A DNA stretch of 53,224 bases, taken from Patescibacteria group bacterium. Lineage in GTDB: Bacteria; Patescibacteriota; Minisyncoccia; UBA6257; JAKLIH01. Location: assembly GCA_022709715.1 (NCBI GenBank), contig JAKLIH010000004.1, positions 1 through 53,224 on the forward strand, in the 5' to 3' direction. Each line of letters starts with the position of its first letter. Positions within the stretch are counted from its first letter, which is position 1. A model generated the notes under the pieces. It saw only the letters and a program-made list of their open reading frames with translations. It was not told the origin of the DNA and did not search any database. This document shows, one piece after another, positions 34,573-44,674 of this stretch. The translations under genes and the position numbers were made by a program.

Positions 34573-35037
34573 TTAATTGCGACGAGCTTTGGGAGGTCGA
34601 ACACCATTGTGAGGAATAGGAGTAACATCTAAAACACAATAAATGTTTAAACCAGCTTGACCACCGATATTGATCAAAGTTCTTAAAGCTGTTTCTCGGC
34701 CTCGACCAATTCCTTTCATGCGAATTTCAACATTGAGAGGTAAATTTTTTCTAATTTTTTCAACTAAAGCTTCGGCAACTTTTGAAGCCGCAAAAGGAGT
34801 TGATTTTTTTGTACCTTTAAATCCAATGGCACCAGCAGAAGTAGTAGCAATTACATTGCCACGTTCATCGGCAGCTTGGATAATAGTGTTGTTGAATGAA
34901 GAATTAATAAAAATTATACCCTTTTTGGCTTGTTTTAAAAATTCATTTTCCTTACCTTCGGTTTTTTTGATTGTTGAGTTTATTTTTTCGGCTTCATCAC
35001 TGTCGGAAGCTTTAGAAATAATTCTGATTTTTCCCAT
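34573..35037 (-). CDS. rpsK: Ribosomal protein uS11 with N-terminal extension
   Basis: 154 residues; the core from about residue 38 shows KGIIFINSSFNNTIIQAADE, RGNVIATTSAGAIGFKGTKK, STPFAASKVAEALVEK, GIGRGRETALRTLINIGGQA and VTPIPHNGVRPPKARRN. It lines the E-site mRNA path. The first 35 residues are a charged extension. Confidence 0.96.
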   Translation of the reverse strand: MGKIRIISKASDSDEAEKINSTIKKTEGKENEFLKQAKKGIIFINSSFNNTIIQAADERGNVIATTSAGAIGFKGTKKSTPFAASKVAEALVEKIRKNLPLNVEIRMKGIGRGRETALRTLINIGGQAGLNIYCVLDVTPIPHNGVRPPKARRN

Positions 35038-35079
35038 AATTGCAAATTAATTAATGTAATTAAATGTTGTTTGATATAT

Positions 35080-35469
35080 TTATTTTGGTGAAGCCGATTT
35101 AGCTCGACCCGATCCAACTGATTTACGAACGTTGCCACGAACGGTGCGAGTATTGGTTTTGGTACGTTGACCTCTCACTGGTAAATGACGAGAATGACGA
35201 TTACCACGATAAGAACCAATGTTAATCAAACGAGAAACATTTTTTCTAGTTTCGCGTCGCAATTCGTTTTCGACAGTAAAATGTTTTTCAATATAATCTT
35301 GGATTTGTTTTAATTCATCAGTTGTAATATCTTTAGTACGAATGTTTTCATCAATTTTTAAATCTTTTAATATCTTTTTAGCCAAAGGAATACCTACGCC
35401 ATAGATATATGGGAGTGAGTAACCAATTTTTTTGTTATCTGGTATAGTGATACCGAAAATTCTTGCCAT
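35080..35469 (-). CDS. rpsM: Ribosomal protein uS13
   Basis: 129 residues. Contains MARIFGITIPDNKKIGYSLP, YIYGVGIPLAKKILKDLKID, RRETRKNVSRLINIGSYRGN and RHLPVRGQRTKTNTRTVRG. Bridges the 30S head to the 50S subunit. Normal length and place in the alpha operon. Confidence 0.97.
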   Translation of the reverse strand: MARIFGITIPDNKKIGYSLPYIYGVGIPLAKKILKDLKIDENIRTKDITTDELKQIQDYIEKHFTVENELRRETRKNVSRLINIGSYRGNRHSRHLPVRGQRTKTNTRTVRGNVRKSVGSGRAKSASPK

Positions 35470-35499
35470 AATTCAAATATTAATTTAATTATTTAAAGA

Positions 35500-35616
35500 T
35501 TAACCTTGTCTTTGCTTGTGTTTTTTATTTTTACTACAAATAACCCAAACTCTACCCTTGCGTCGAATGGTTTTACAATCCTTGCATATTTTTTTTACAG
35601 AAGCTTTTACTTTCAT
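35500..35616 (-). CDS. rpmJ: Ribosomal protein bL36
   Basis: 38 residues starting [20 protein letters not shown] and continuing [18 protein letters not shown]. The Cys pair CKDC plus C and H of VICSKNKKH form the zinc site. The Trp is TGG. It is present between infA and rpsM in the standard order. Confidence 0.97.
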   Translation of the reverse strand: MKVKASVKKICKDCKTIRRKGRVWVICSKNKKHKQRQG

Positions 35617-35710
35617 TTTAATAATTTTAATAATTAGTAATTTGCTGACAAAAAATTATCAACCCAATTTTAATTGGCTTAATATGTATAATGCTATTAA
35701 CGTTCTAATG

Positions 35711-35941
35711 TTAGTAACGATAGACAATTCTGCCTTTTTTATCATCATAAGGAGTCATTTCGATAGCTACTTTATCGCCAACTAAAATTTTAATAAAGTT
35801 CATTCGCATCTTACCGGATAAATAAGCCAAAATAACCCTGCCATCATCCACCTCTACTTTGAATGTGGCTGACGGTAATGATTCGATTACAACTCCATCT
35901 AAACGGATAATATTGTTGTCATTTGTTTTTTGTGTTTCCAT
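35711..35941 (-). CDS. infA: Translation initiation factor IF-1
   Basis: 76 residues, an S1-like OB fold: [65 protein letters not shown]. It occupies the A site during initiation. It leads the infA-rpmJ-rpsM-rpsK-rpsD-rpoA-rplQ-rplM-rpsI operon and has its own promoter. Confidence 0.97.
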   Translation of the reverse strand: METQKTNDNNIIRLDGVVIESLPSATFKVEVDDGRVILAYLSGKMRMNFIKILVGDKVAIEMTPYDDKKGRIVYRY

Positions 35942-35953
35942 GATATGTTTTAT

Positions 35954-35982
35954 ATATTACTACAAAAAGTTCAATTAGTCAA
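35954..35982 (-). promoter_or_regulatory. Promoter of the infA-rpsI operon
   Basis: Minus strand TTGACT (35977-35982), 17 bp, TAATAT (35954-35959). The -35 box overlaps the last codons of the upstream gene, so the operon has independent transcription. Confidence 0.8.
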
Positions 35983-37528
35983 TACCTAGGTTAATTTTCT
36001 GAGTGGTATCAGGAATAGTCGTTAATCAGAAAGGACGAAGGGTAATATTGGTTTTTTCAATAGCTGGATTGTTAGCTAAAAGCTGTTTGGTGGCTTCAAG
36101 GCTTTTACCTTTAATTTGGCTAATGATTTCAGTGCCATCTAGCTTCTTTTTAGTTGGATATTGAATACTAGTATTGATACTTAAAGTGTTGTTTTTATTA
36201 TCGGGCTTAATTGCGATGATGCGTTCTGTAAAATCACCAAAAAGTTCTTCATCTTTTTCTAAACTTTTTTCAACATTATATTTAACAACATTTAAATAGT
36301 CATCTTTAGTGAAAACAATTGTGGAAATTTCACCAGTAATATTAACGGTAAAACGATCGGTGCTATCACCAACTTTTGTGCCACCAAAATCAACTTTTGT
36401 TACTTTTTTAACAATGGCATCGGTAAAAGTTTTTTCGTGAGATTGAACTTGATTTTTTAATTCATTATCAAGCTGAGTAAAAAGTTTATCACTGGCGGTT
36501 TTTTCGGCATTTTTTAAATCAACCGCTGATACCACTGTGGATTCACCGTCGGATCCACCAGCAAACTTATCTTTGCTTTCACCATAAAAACCAGTGAAAC
36601 GATCGGTGCCCTTAAAGCCAGGAATGGTAAAACGCACTGGAGCAATATTGTAAGCAGTTCCGGTTTCAGAAGCGGTAACATTAACAATTACTGATGATGG
36701 AACAATTTCACCATTTTTAAGAGTGGCTCCAGGAACAGTAACGCGAGCATCGGTTCTAAAAATTAAACCATCGGGACTTTCAAATCGAGTATTTTGAACT
36801 AAAATTTGAGGAGAAGTATTGTAGGCATTATAAACAGTAATCTTCCCTTTGGCTTTAGCCCCACCATTAACTTTACCAGTTGAGTTGAATGTTTCGGAAA
36901 CGGTTTGAGTAGTTTTAACAATTCGGCCAGGTAAAATATTTTTTGCATAATTAGCCGAAGTGATATTGGTATCTATTAATAAATTACCAGCATAGTCAAT
37001 CGATCCTTTTTGGGTATTAATACTAATTGTAGCACTATTAGTGACAAAAGTAAGAATAATAAATGTACTAGCTAAAATTAAAATGGCAAGACCAAAAATA
37101 ATAAAGAATTTCTTTTTAAAACTACCGGCTGTAGCTAACCCTCTAATTTTAAAACGAGGTTTTGATGTCGATTTTTCTTTTTTGGTCGGTTTTGATTTTG
37201 AAGCTTTGGGTTGACGTGATTCTCTTTTTTTAAATCATAGAAATTGTTTTTTCCTTCTTGGTGATCTTTCTTTAATAGTTGATTCTTCGGTTGGCTCTTC
37301 AACAATTACTTCTTCGACCACTTCTTCATATTCACTATCGTCGTCATCAACTACTTCTTCAGCAATTTGTTTTTTTGGATAATTAAAAAACTTTTCTTTT
37401 CGGATAGGAATTTGAAAAGTTTTCTTTTCAGAGGAAGTGTCTTCCTCTTCACTGACGACAAAACTATCTGGAGAAATTATATCGAAATATAATTCTTCAT
37501 CTTGGCTATTTTTCTTTTGCTTTGGCAC
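35975..37528 (-). CDS. Membrane-anchored baseplate-J-like protein
   Basis: 517 residues. The first 130 residues are cytoplasmic: acidic (VVDDDDSEYEEVVEEVIVEE) and then very basic. One membrane helix follows (FFIIFGLAILILASTFIILTF, about residues 145-165). The extracellular part has repeated beta-rich segments: KTTQTVSETFNSTGKVNGGA, KGKITVYNAYNTSPQ, FRTDARVTVPGATLKNGEIV, SVIVNVTASETGTAYNIAPV, ending in ITLRPFWLTTIPDT. This is the baseplate_J/gp47-like pattern found in CPR envelope proteins, as judged by eye. Trp codons are TGA (two seen). Function is unknown; an envelope structural or assembly role is inferred. Confidence 0.78.
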
Positions 37529-37577
37529 GATATTTTTTCAAAATTAATTTTATTAAATATAAGTTTTTATTAATGTA

Positions 37578-37606
37578 ATTATATAAAACTATTAAATAAA
37601 AGTCAA
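37578..37606 (-). promoter_or_regulatory. Promoter of the baseplate-J-like gene
   Basis: Minus strand TTGACT (37601-37606), 17 bp, perfect TATAAT (37578-37583), about 50 nt upstream of the start. Confidence 0.8.
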
Positions 37607-37798
37607 TGCTAACGCAACCCAAACAACCCGAATTTATCCGAATGACCCGAAAGATAAATGCGTAAGTAGAAATTAGTAATTGGTAATATGAAGAGTAATT
37701 AGTAATTAGAAATTAGCAATTATTTGTTTCTTACAATTGTCTTACTATTGTTTTACCACGCTTTACTATTGTTTTACTATTGTTTTTCTTTTATCTTT
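37607..37798. repeat. Family B repeat and low-complexity tail
   Basis: 37612-37660 holds aacgcaacccaaacaacccg and atgacccgaaagataaatgc (family B). It is followed by gtaattagtaat-type and ttttactattg-type low-complexity sequence to 37798. No gene is seen. Confidence 0.75.
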
Positions 37799-39409
37799 CT
37801 AATTCTTAAATAAATTCTTTAAAGTATCAGCCAGACCGGATTTATCAATTTTTTCTTTTAGCTCTTTGCGTTTTTGTTCAATTGTTTCTTCGCTAGGTTT
37901 GGCAAAATGATTATTGACTTGAAGTGGAATTGTTTGTTTGTTTGGCATTTCTCCACCAATTGATTCTCTTTTTTTGTTTTTAATCATTTCGAAACATTCA
38001 CTACAATAAACCGATTTGGCTGGATCGGGTTTAAATGGAACTAGTGATGGTTTTTGACAACGAGAACAAACAATTTCCCAATATTCGGTTTTGGATTGAG
38101 TTTGAGAAAAAGTTTTGGAATTAACAAATTCTAAAGCACTTCATTTTTTAATTTCTTGCTCAACTTCCTCACGACTTTTGGCATAATCTTTTCGAGTGTT
38201 TTCAATTATTTCATTTTTATAACTAATTTCAAATTTTGGTAAAGGTGGGAGTCCGATAGCCGAAAAAGCATTGCTAGGCATGCCGTCGATTAAATATTTA
38301 ATATAAAAATTATAATTAGGAATGTTAATTAAATCGTTTTCAGTAAAATCAGGCGTAAATTGTTTACCAATAAAATCGGCATCGTCCGGCCCAATACGAT
38401 AAGAAATAATAGTACCAACGTTGCCGAATACGGCATCTCTAACTTTTTCAGCCAATTGTTTAATGTATTGATGAGTAATGATTAAATTTAAATTATACTT
38501 TCGAGCTTCCGATAAAATATTGGCAAAAGAATCGGTGGAAAAAGTTTGAAACTCATCGATATATAAATAAAAGGGTATGCGTTTTTCAAATGGCATGTCC
38601 GCGCGAGACATTGCGGCTAATTGAATTTTAGTAACCATTAAAGCTCCTAGTAGTGTTGTGTTTTCTTCGCCGATCAAACCTTTAGAAAGATTAACAATTA
38701 AAATTTTGCCTTCGTCCATAATTTTACGAGCATCAATGCTACTTTCTTTTTGACCAATAATATTTCTCACCAGTGGATTAGAAATAAATTGACCAACTTT
38801 ATTTTGGATTGGCGCGATAGCTTCACGTCGAAACTTTTGATCATATTTTTCAAACTCATTAACTCAAAACGATTTAACAGTTGGATCTTGAACTTTTGAT
38901 ACAACATCGGATCTAAAATTATCATCGGACAACATGCGATTGGCACTAAGCAAAGTGGCACCAGGATATTCAAGTAAAGCCAAGATAGTGTTATTTAGGA
39001 TATATTCCATACGGGGAGATCAAACATCTGGTCAAATCTTTTTAAATACGCCCATGAGTCCTGAAGCCGCGATATGTTTAATTTCATTGGGTACTTGTTC
39101 AATAACATTAAAAGCAATCGGATACTCAATATCGGCTGGATCAAAATAAACAACATCATTAACTCTTTCTTTAGGAATATAGTTAATAATTTTATCAGCT
39201 AATTCACCATGAGGATCAATAATAGCTAAACCATAATTTTTAGTAATATCCGAAAAACACATGTTTTCAATAAAAGTTGATTTACCAGTACCACTTTTAC
39301 CGATAACATACATGTGATATTTTCTGTCACTCTTTTTTATGCCAAATTTTACTTCGCTGGAACGAAAGTTGGTAAGACCTAGAGCTGTGACTTCGTTTTT
39401 GTCATCCAT
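37799..39409 (-). CDS. TraG/VirD4-like membrane-associated ATPase with a C-terminal zinc ribbon
   Basis: 536 residues in one frame once five TGA codons are read as Trp. Walker A is MYVIGKSGTGKSTFIENMCF (about residues 33-52), AIIDPHGELADKIINY follows, Walker B is PFYLYIDEFQTF, and ITHQYIKQLAEKVRDAVFGN and GTIISYRIGPDDADFIGKQF are typical of type IV coupling-type ATPases. From about residue 440 there is a zinc-ribbon-like CSRCQKPSLVPF ... VYCSECFE, then a charged tail. It probably powers DNA or protein transfer or pilus-like functions together with the membrane protein encoded just upstream. Substrate is unknown. Confidence 0.85.
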
Positions 39410-39448
39410 GATTTTTAATATTAGTTGAAAAAATTAATAACACTTACT

Positions 39449-40714
39449 TTAATTAACAATCGGCAAATTTGATGGAGGTGCGTTTTCTTTATTTTTAACG
39501 TAATCCAGAGATTTAACTGAAACTTTTTGGAATGGGAAATGATATAACGAAGCTAATTCTTCAGAATTTAGAATTATAACTTTTTTATCTAGTTTGCGAT
39601 CGACTAAGCGTTTAAAAAAATCTTTTTTCATGCCAAGTTCAATTTGTTCTTTTGCCAAAACGGCTAATCATTTTGAAAACATATCTTCATTTTTAAATTC
39701 AATGCCTTTAGAGTCAATGGCTTCAAAAGAATTGTTGCTGGATGCAAATTGTTTTACAAACATGCTAATGGAAGAAGATACAAATTTTTCGGTGTTAATT
39801 TTTGGCGCGATATAAGCAACTCGAAAATTACAAGCAAACGTGCCGAAATTATCTTTGGCTTTTAAATCGGAGGCTTTAGTTTTGTCTTCGCTGCTAGCTT
39901 CTTTCTTTTCCTCTTCTTTACTTACTTGATTGGCATGTAACATTTCATTAATCATTTGCGAAGTGACGTCGACTAAATCCTTTTTAAAATTGGGAGAGGC
40001 TGAATTTGAAGGTGGTGGTTTGCCTAACAATTTATTCACAACTGTTTCGCTTTCAAATTTATATTCACCTTTTTGTTTATCATTTAATTGAGCTAAAACA
40101 ATTTGAATAATAACCATGCCTTGATAATCAGCTTTAGCGGTTGATTCTAGAAGAATAGTAACTGGATCGATAATTTTGCTATCTTTATCGCTAACAATAT
40201 CACTTTTGATAACATTAATTTGATATATGTTTTCTTTTTTTAATTTATACTCTTCCCCTCAAATATCAAAACTATTGTTAGGAATGTTGGGCGGTAAAGT
40301 GGATAGATAATCAAGCGATTCAATAATTTTAATATCTGGATATTGAGAATAAAAAGCCACTTCAACTAAATCTTTTAACGATTTGGGAGTAATTATTATA
40401 TAACGTAGTTGATTGTTAAAACAAAAAAGCTCAAAAACAATGCGTTTATCATCCTTTATCTTTACATTTTTTAAATTCTCAAAAAAATTCTTCATGGATG
40501 TAACTGGCTGTTTAAAACTATCCAATGAAAATTTTAATTCTAAAAAGACAAGCGGATCATCATCGGCTTTTTTGACTTGAATTTGATAATTTTTAAATAT
40601 TTTTCAGAAATAAATAAAAAGAGCTAATGGCAAAATAATCCATCAAAACTCTCTTCAAATAATAAATAAAACTGATATTATTTTTGATAATAAGCTACCA
40701 AAATTTAACGTCAT
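39449..40714 (-). CDS. Membrane protein paired with the TraG-like ATPase
   Basis: 421 residues from ATG 40712-40714. Two adjacent hydrophobic, Trp-rich segments lie at the N-terminus (IISVLFIIWREFWWIILPLA, LFIYFWKIF); several of those Trp codons are TGA. The remainder is soluble and alpha/beta, with FYSQYPDIKIIESLDYLSTL, a charged, poorly ordered stretch (SKEEEKKEASSEDKTKA), FACNFRVAYIAPKINTEKF and the end NAPPSNLPIVN. This gene pair (39 nt gap) recurs in CPR genomes as I recall. The family is not named; it may recruit or regulate the ATPase. Confidence 0.75.
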
Positions 40715-40725
40715 TAAAATATTTT

Positions 40726-41817
40726 TTAAGCACTGAGTATCTTTTGGTCGTTATCGTTGATACCAGGCATTGCTTTTAATTGATATCTACCGTCAGTGGT
40801 CTTTTCAAAAAGACGATCATTACGGAGATTAAATTTTATGGTATTGTCTTTAGCCATACGTTGAAGTTTGACTTTGGCAATAATTTCTTCTTCGGTTAAA
40901 GGTTTGTTACTAGTTTGAAGAATAGTTGCAATCACGTCTTGAATTACACCGGGTTTATAACCTCATTCTGTTAGAGCATAATGGCCATGACCAACTAAAA
41001 CAAAACGTGGATCTTTGATTAATTCATTGTGAACGGTTTGAACACTAACTTCTTTGCGTTGTTTATTAACAGCTTGATTGGTAACAAAAACATCATTTTC
41101 TTTTAATTCATGAGTTAGAGCTTTAAAATGGACTGGTTTCTTTAAATAATATTTCATCAAGAAATAAGCTTTGTCTCGAGCGTTAAGTGGATTAATAATT
41201 GATCAAGAAATTAAACCAAATTGACCAAATGGATTGGCACCAATTTTTTTATAAATATGCATGACATTTTGAATGTGCTTGGAATTATTTTTATTGTTAA
41301 TAGTTTTTTCTATTTCCTTGAGAGTCATGGGCGATTGATTTTTCTTTAGAGCCGATTCAATGGTTTCAGCTAAATGTTTGATGTCATTTAAATTTAAATT
41401 GGCAAAATATCAGAAAGGTTTGAAAAAATTATTGCCTGAGAAGAAATAAAAACTTTCATTTAAGCTTAATAAAAAATTAATAACACCGTCGGAAGTTTCT
41501 TGACCGTAAATATTTTTTAAACTCTTAGCGAAAACAGTATCTTCTAAAACACCACCATTTTGTTTTAAAACTTTTTTGGCATCATTAATAAAATCTCTGT
41601 AAACGGCTGGCATTTTTTGAGATCGAATATTTTTTAAACATTCTTCTTGAATTTGTCTAATGCGTTCGCGAGTGACTTTAAATTCTTGGCCGATAGCGTT
41701 AAAAGTCATCGGCTTTTTATCAAAAAGGCCAAATCTTTTTTTAATGATAGATTGGTCGCGACTGCTTAATTCTTTGATTAACCCTTCTGTTAAAGTTGTT
41801 AAATTATTTTTTGCCAT
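40726..41817 (-). CDS. Sigma-70 region 4-like protein with HARE-HTH/RpoE-delta-like domains
   Basis: 363 residues. The N-terminal third has a region-4-type helix-turn-helix: LSSRDQSIIKKRFGLFDKKP, MTFNAIGQEFKVTRERIRQI. Its C-terminal part carries winged-helix segments of the HARE-HTH type, for example SVQTVHNELIKDPRFVLVGH followed by GHYALTEW, and later PLTEEEIIAKVKLQ with LRNDRLFEKTTDGRYQL. It has no sigma region 2, so it cannot be a full sigma factor; a transcription regulator that contacts RNA polymerase is likely. TGA codons are Trp at four sites. A clear promoter lies upstream. Confidence 0.82.
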
Positions 41818-41848
41818 GTTAGTTAATTATTTGATTGTATTTACTAAG

Positions 41849-41877
41849 AATATAACATAGAAAAAGAAAGAAGTCAA
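41849..41877 (-). promoter_or_regulatory. Promoter of the sigma-4/HARE-HTH operon
   Basis: Minus strand TTGACT (41872-41877), 17 bp, TATATT (41849-41854), 31 nt before the start codon. Together with the downstream membrane protein and ATPase it forms a three-gene operon. Confidence 0.8.
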
Positions 41878-41925
41878 GAGTAAAAATCTTTTTTTCTATA
41901 TATCATAATTTTATTAAAAAATAAA

Positions 41926-41949
41926 AAAAGGGGAACGATCTCCCCTTTT
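41926..41949 (-). terminator. Intrinsic terminator of the pyrE-pyrF-like operon
   Basis: aaaagggga / tcccctttt with a 6-nt loop, T-rich on the minus strand, 18 nt past the stop codon of the pyrE-like gene. Confidence 0.85.
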
Positions 41950-41967
41950 ATTGGCTATTTTCGCGAC

Positions 41968-42753
41968 TTATTGCCGATTAGCCATATCGGTCATAAGCTC
42001 ACCCCAGTTCTGCTTGGGATTAAGGACCAAATTACCTGGAATGGCAATATAATCCTTAATAGCAGGATCGTCCTGTTTGTATTCTGGCCAATTGGCCGAT
42101 ACAATCGACACTATTGGAATTTCCCTGCCATTAAAGCTATAACTTGTTTTCCCGGAACGATTGATAAGGCAAAATATAAATGGAATTCTATTGCTGCAGT
42201 TCGAGATAATTTGCAACATTCTGTCTGTTGTTGAAAAATTGTTGCAAACATCTTCCACCGGAATAACTGTATCCCCATTATTTATATCATGCCTGCCCAT
42301 AATTAAATCCGTTCTTTCTCTTGCGTCTTGTGTAGCAAGTTCAATAACTTTCTTTTCTAAAAAACCACATTGTGATAAATCAGGAAAAATAGTTAAAGAT
42401 AATAGAACAGATGTAACTATACCCCCCATAGGAGCCCCTAGCCATAAAATACGGTTGGAATTTCGAGTGGACGAGTCATCAGACATACCACTACCATAAC
42501 TAAACAAACAATTAGTGATATGTTCTTCTACATCATAGATGATGAGTTTAAGAGATGACGCGTTTTTTTCGATTTTTGAACAGTTCGCATATACATCTCC
42601 TACATACTGATGACTGCCTGTTTCGTCTTTATAACGACCAGCGTAGCCCACAAGCGGGCCAACTCTTTTTCCGGTTTGATCAAACGATGAATAAAATCCA
42701 CCATTTTGGTGAAGCGTGCTCAAAAAGTTGTTTGCTATTTTGTCCATATTCAT
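41968..42753 (-). CDS. pyrE: Orotate phosphoribosyltransferase-like protein
   Basis: 261 residues. The PRPP-binding signature is VIPVEDVCNNFSTT (compare VEDVVTTGGS in classic enzymes), and GAPMGGIVTSVLL is the OPRT-type loop. It would make orotidine 5'-phosphate from orotate and PRPP, and its partner pyrF would convert that to UMP. Both lie 2 nt apart in one operon. All Trp codons (in ILWLGAP, SANWPEYK, QNWGELM) are TGG and there is no in-frame TGA, unlike the neighbours. The divergent signature makes orotate specificity probable but not certain. Confidence 0.78.
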   Translation of the reverse strand: MNMDKIANNFLSTLHQNGGFYSSFDQTGKRVGPLVGYAGRYKDETGSHQYVGDVYANCSKIEKNASSLKLIIYDVEEHITNCLFSYGSGMSDDSSTRNSNRILWLGAPMGGIVTSVLLSLTIFPDLSQCGFLEKKVIELATQDARERTDLIMGRHDINNGDTVIPVEDVCNNFSTTDRMLQIISNCSNRIPFIFCLINRSGKTSYSFNGREIPIVSIVSANWPEYKQDDPAIKDYIAIPGNLVLNPKQNWGELMTDMANRQ

Positions 42754-42755
42754 AG

Positions 42756-43472
42756 TTATTCACTCCTCAAGGCTTTGTCAATTTCTTCTTGGATGAGTTT
42801 CACAGCATCAACGGGCGAACCAACCTCTTTCGGTGGTTGTGTAATGGGACGACCAACAACTACAGCTATAGCTCCGGCCGCAATAGCACCTCCGGGAGTC
42901 ATAACTCTTTTTTGATCATTGGTCGGTGCCCAAGCAGGTCTTACACCCGGAGTTATCTTCAATAAGTGTGATAACTCTTTTTGTTTACCAAGAAGTTCCA
43001 ACTCTTGTGGCGAACAGATAATTCCATTCACTCCCGCAGAATTAGCATCCCGTGCGAATTGAAGTACTTTAGCCTTGCTAGGAGCTCCAAAGATTAAGTT
43101 GGCATTGCTCTCTTCCAGTGAAGTGAGAACGGTGACAGCAAAAACAAGAGAGTTTCTTTTATTATTAACTGCTGCTGTCATCGCTTCAATACCACATGAA
43201 GCATGAACATTAAAGATTGTTACACCAAGATCAGCAGCAGCTGACGCTGCTTCGCCAACCGTGTTTGGTATATCGCAAAATTTTCCGTCTAGAAATACTT
43301 TACCACCCATATTATGGATGGTTTCCACGATTTTTGGCACACCAACAGCTGTTATAAGCTGAAGTCCAACCTTGAAACACCCAACATGCTCAGAGAGTTG
43401 TCCAACCAAAGCTTGAACGCGATTAAACGGAACATCCAAAGCAACTATGATTCTGTCCTTTAACGAATTCAT
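42756..43472 (-). CDS. pyrF: Orotidine 5'-phosphate decarboxylase
   Basis: 238 residues. RIIVALDVPFNRVQALVGQL opens the barrel, the catalytic DGKFCDIPNTV (Asp-Lys-x-x-Asp motif) is at about residues 60-70, FNVHASCGIEAM, GIICSPQELELL, TPGVRPAW and AIAVVVGRPI complete the TIM barrel. It forms UMP from OMP. Its Trp is TGG. Its sequence is less AT-rich than the neighbouring genes. It has an RBS (aaggggg) and a promoter at 43528-43556. Acquisition from a standard-code donor is inferred. Confidence 0.93.
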   Translation of the reverse strand: MNSLKDRIIVALDVPFNRVQALVGQLSEHVGCFKVGLQLITAVGVPKIVETIHNMGGKVFLDGKFCDIPNTVGEAASAAADLGVTIFNVHASCGIEAMTAAVNNKRNSLVFAVTVLTSLEESNANLIFGAPSKAKVLQFARDANSAGVNGIICSPQELELLGKQKELSHLLKITPGVRPAWAPTNDQKRVMTPGGAIAAGAIAVVVGRPITQPPKEVGSPVDAVKLIQEEIDKALRSE

Positions 43473-43527
43473 CTAATCCCCCTTAAATAATTTATTTTTA
43501 AAAAAGAACTAATACAATATTATTTTA

Positions 43528-43556
43528 ACTTTACCATAAATTATATATAGTGTCAA
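43528..43556 (-). promoter_or_regulatory. Promoter of the pyrF-pyrE-like operon
   Basis: Minus strand TTGACA (43551-43556), 17 bp, TAAAGT (43528-43533). A TATAAT-like match lies inside the spacer, so the exact -10 box is uncertain. Confidence 0.6.
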
Positions 43557-43566
43557 ACTAAAAAAT

Positions 43567-43594
43567 GGAGTAATAATTTTAATATTATTACTCC
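43567..43594 (-). terminator. Intrinsic terminator of efp
   Basis: ggagtaataat / attattactcc with a 6-nt loop, T-run on the minus strand (atttttt), 15 nt past the efp stop. Confidence 0.85.
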
Positions 43595-43609
43595 TTTTTA
43601 AATTATATT

Positions 43610-44167
43610 TTAAGCTCGCTCTACGTATTCGCATCTATCAGTATTGACTACAACCGTATCGCCATCTTTTATAAACATCGGTACGTCAATTTCTAAATCA
43701 TTTTCAAGAACAATCTTCTTCATAGCGCCACTAGCAGTGTTACCTTTGGCAGAACCAGGAGCTTCTTTAACTAAATAAGATATTTTTATAGGAATTTCAA
43801 AATTGACTGGCTCGTCTTCAACATAAATAATATCAATTTGAATACCTGATTTAAAATATTTTAATTTATCTTCAAAAATACTAATAGGTAAAGAAAAGCG
43901 ATTTTTTTCTTTTAAATCATTGAAAAATACTTCCTTTTGATTGTGGTAAATATATTCAGCTTTCTTTTTTTCAGAGTCGAGTTCTTCAAATTTTTCTATT
44001 GATTTGAAAGACACTTCTCTAGTTGCGTTGTTTTTCAAATTTTTTATTTTTGTTTGCATAAAAGCACCACCCTTGCCGGGTTTTAAAAATTGATATTCCA
44101 AAACCATTCAAGGTTGATTTTCATATTTAATAATTGTGCCTTTGGCAAAATCAGATGTAGAAATCAT
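43610..44167 (-). CDS. efp: Elongation factor P
   Basis: 185 residues from ATG 44165-44167 (MISTSDFAKGTIIKYENQPW; that Trp is TGA). The loop KPGKGGAF carries the Lys that is modified in many bacteria. Contains MQTKIKNLKNNATREVSFKS and a C-terminal OB domain with GSAKGNTASGAMKKIVLEND, VPMFIKDGDTVVVNTDRCEY. It relieves stalling at polyproline. The start was placed upstream of the TGA because the family N-terminus fits. Confidence 0.96.
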
Positions 44168-44674
44168 AATGCAAAGTTTATTTTGTTAATCCTCCACTAA
44201 AATAATAATAAAGTTAAATGAGGTCTACCCCCACACCAACCAATAAAAAATCAAAAGTCAAAAATCAAATGTCAAAAATTAATACAAAATACTGAATACA
44301 AATTTGGTGTGGAGCTTAACTGTTTAAAACAGTTAAGCGGGGTCAGATGTTGAAATCATAATAAAAAAATTTAATCATTATTAAATTTTTTAAAATCAAA
44401 AATCAAAAATATAAATCAAAAATATTAAAATATAATTCTTAATAACAACAGATGATTTAGAATTTAAAAATTAGGAGCAAATAGTAAATGGTAGTTGGTA
44501 ATTAGTAATCGGAAAGACAATAGTAAAACAGTGGTAAGACGGTAGTAAGACCCACCACAACTAACCAAAGGTTAGTGTGGGGGCTAGCAATTGTAAGAAA
44601 AAAAATAAATGGTAATTATATATTTATTCTTTCGGATCGTTCGGGTTGTTCGGATTGTTTGGGTTGCGTATGCC
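44168..44674. repeat. Repeat-rich intergenic stretch (families A and B)
   Basis: 44228-44342 is a full family A copy: cccccacaccaa, tcaaa-rich interior, ttggtgtggagc, then the gcttaactg/cagttaagc hairpin and ggggtc. 44550-44585 is a short version (ccaaaggttagtgtggggg). 44633-44672 is an inverted family B copy. Between them lies AT-rich low-complexity sequence. No gene is seen. Confidence 0.8.

Noticed and set aside
41971-42755. Plus-strand frames opposite the pyrE-like gene
   Set aside because: They mirror the coding strand of a recognised gene and have no RBS or domain.
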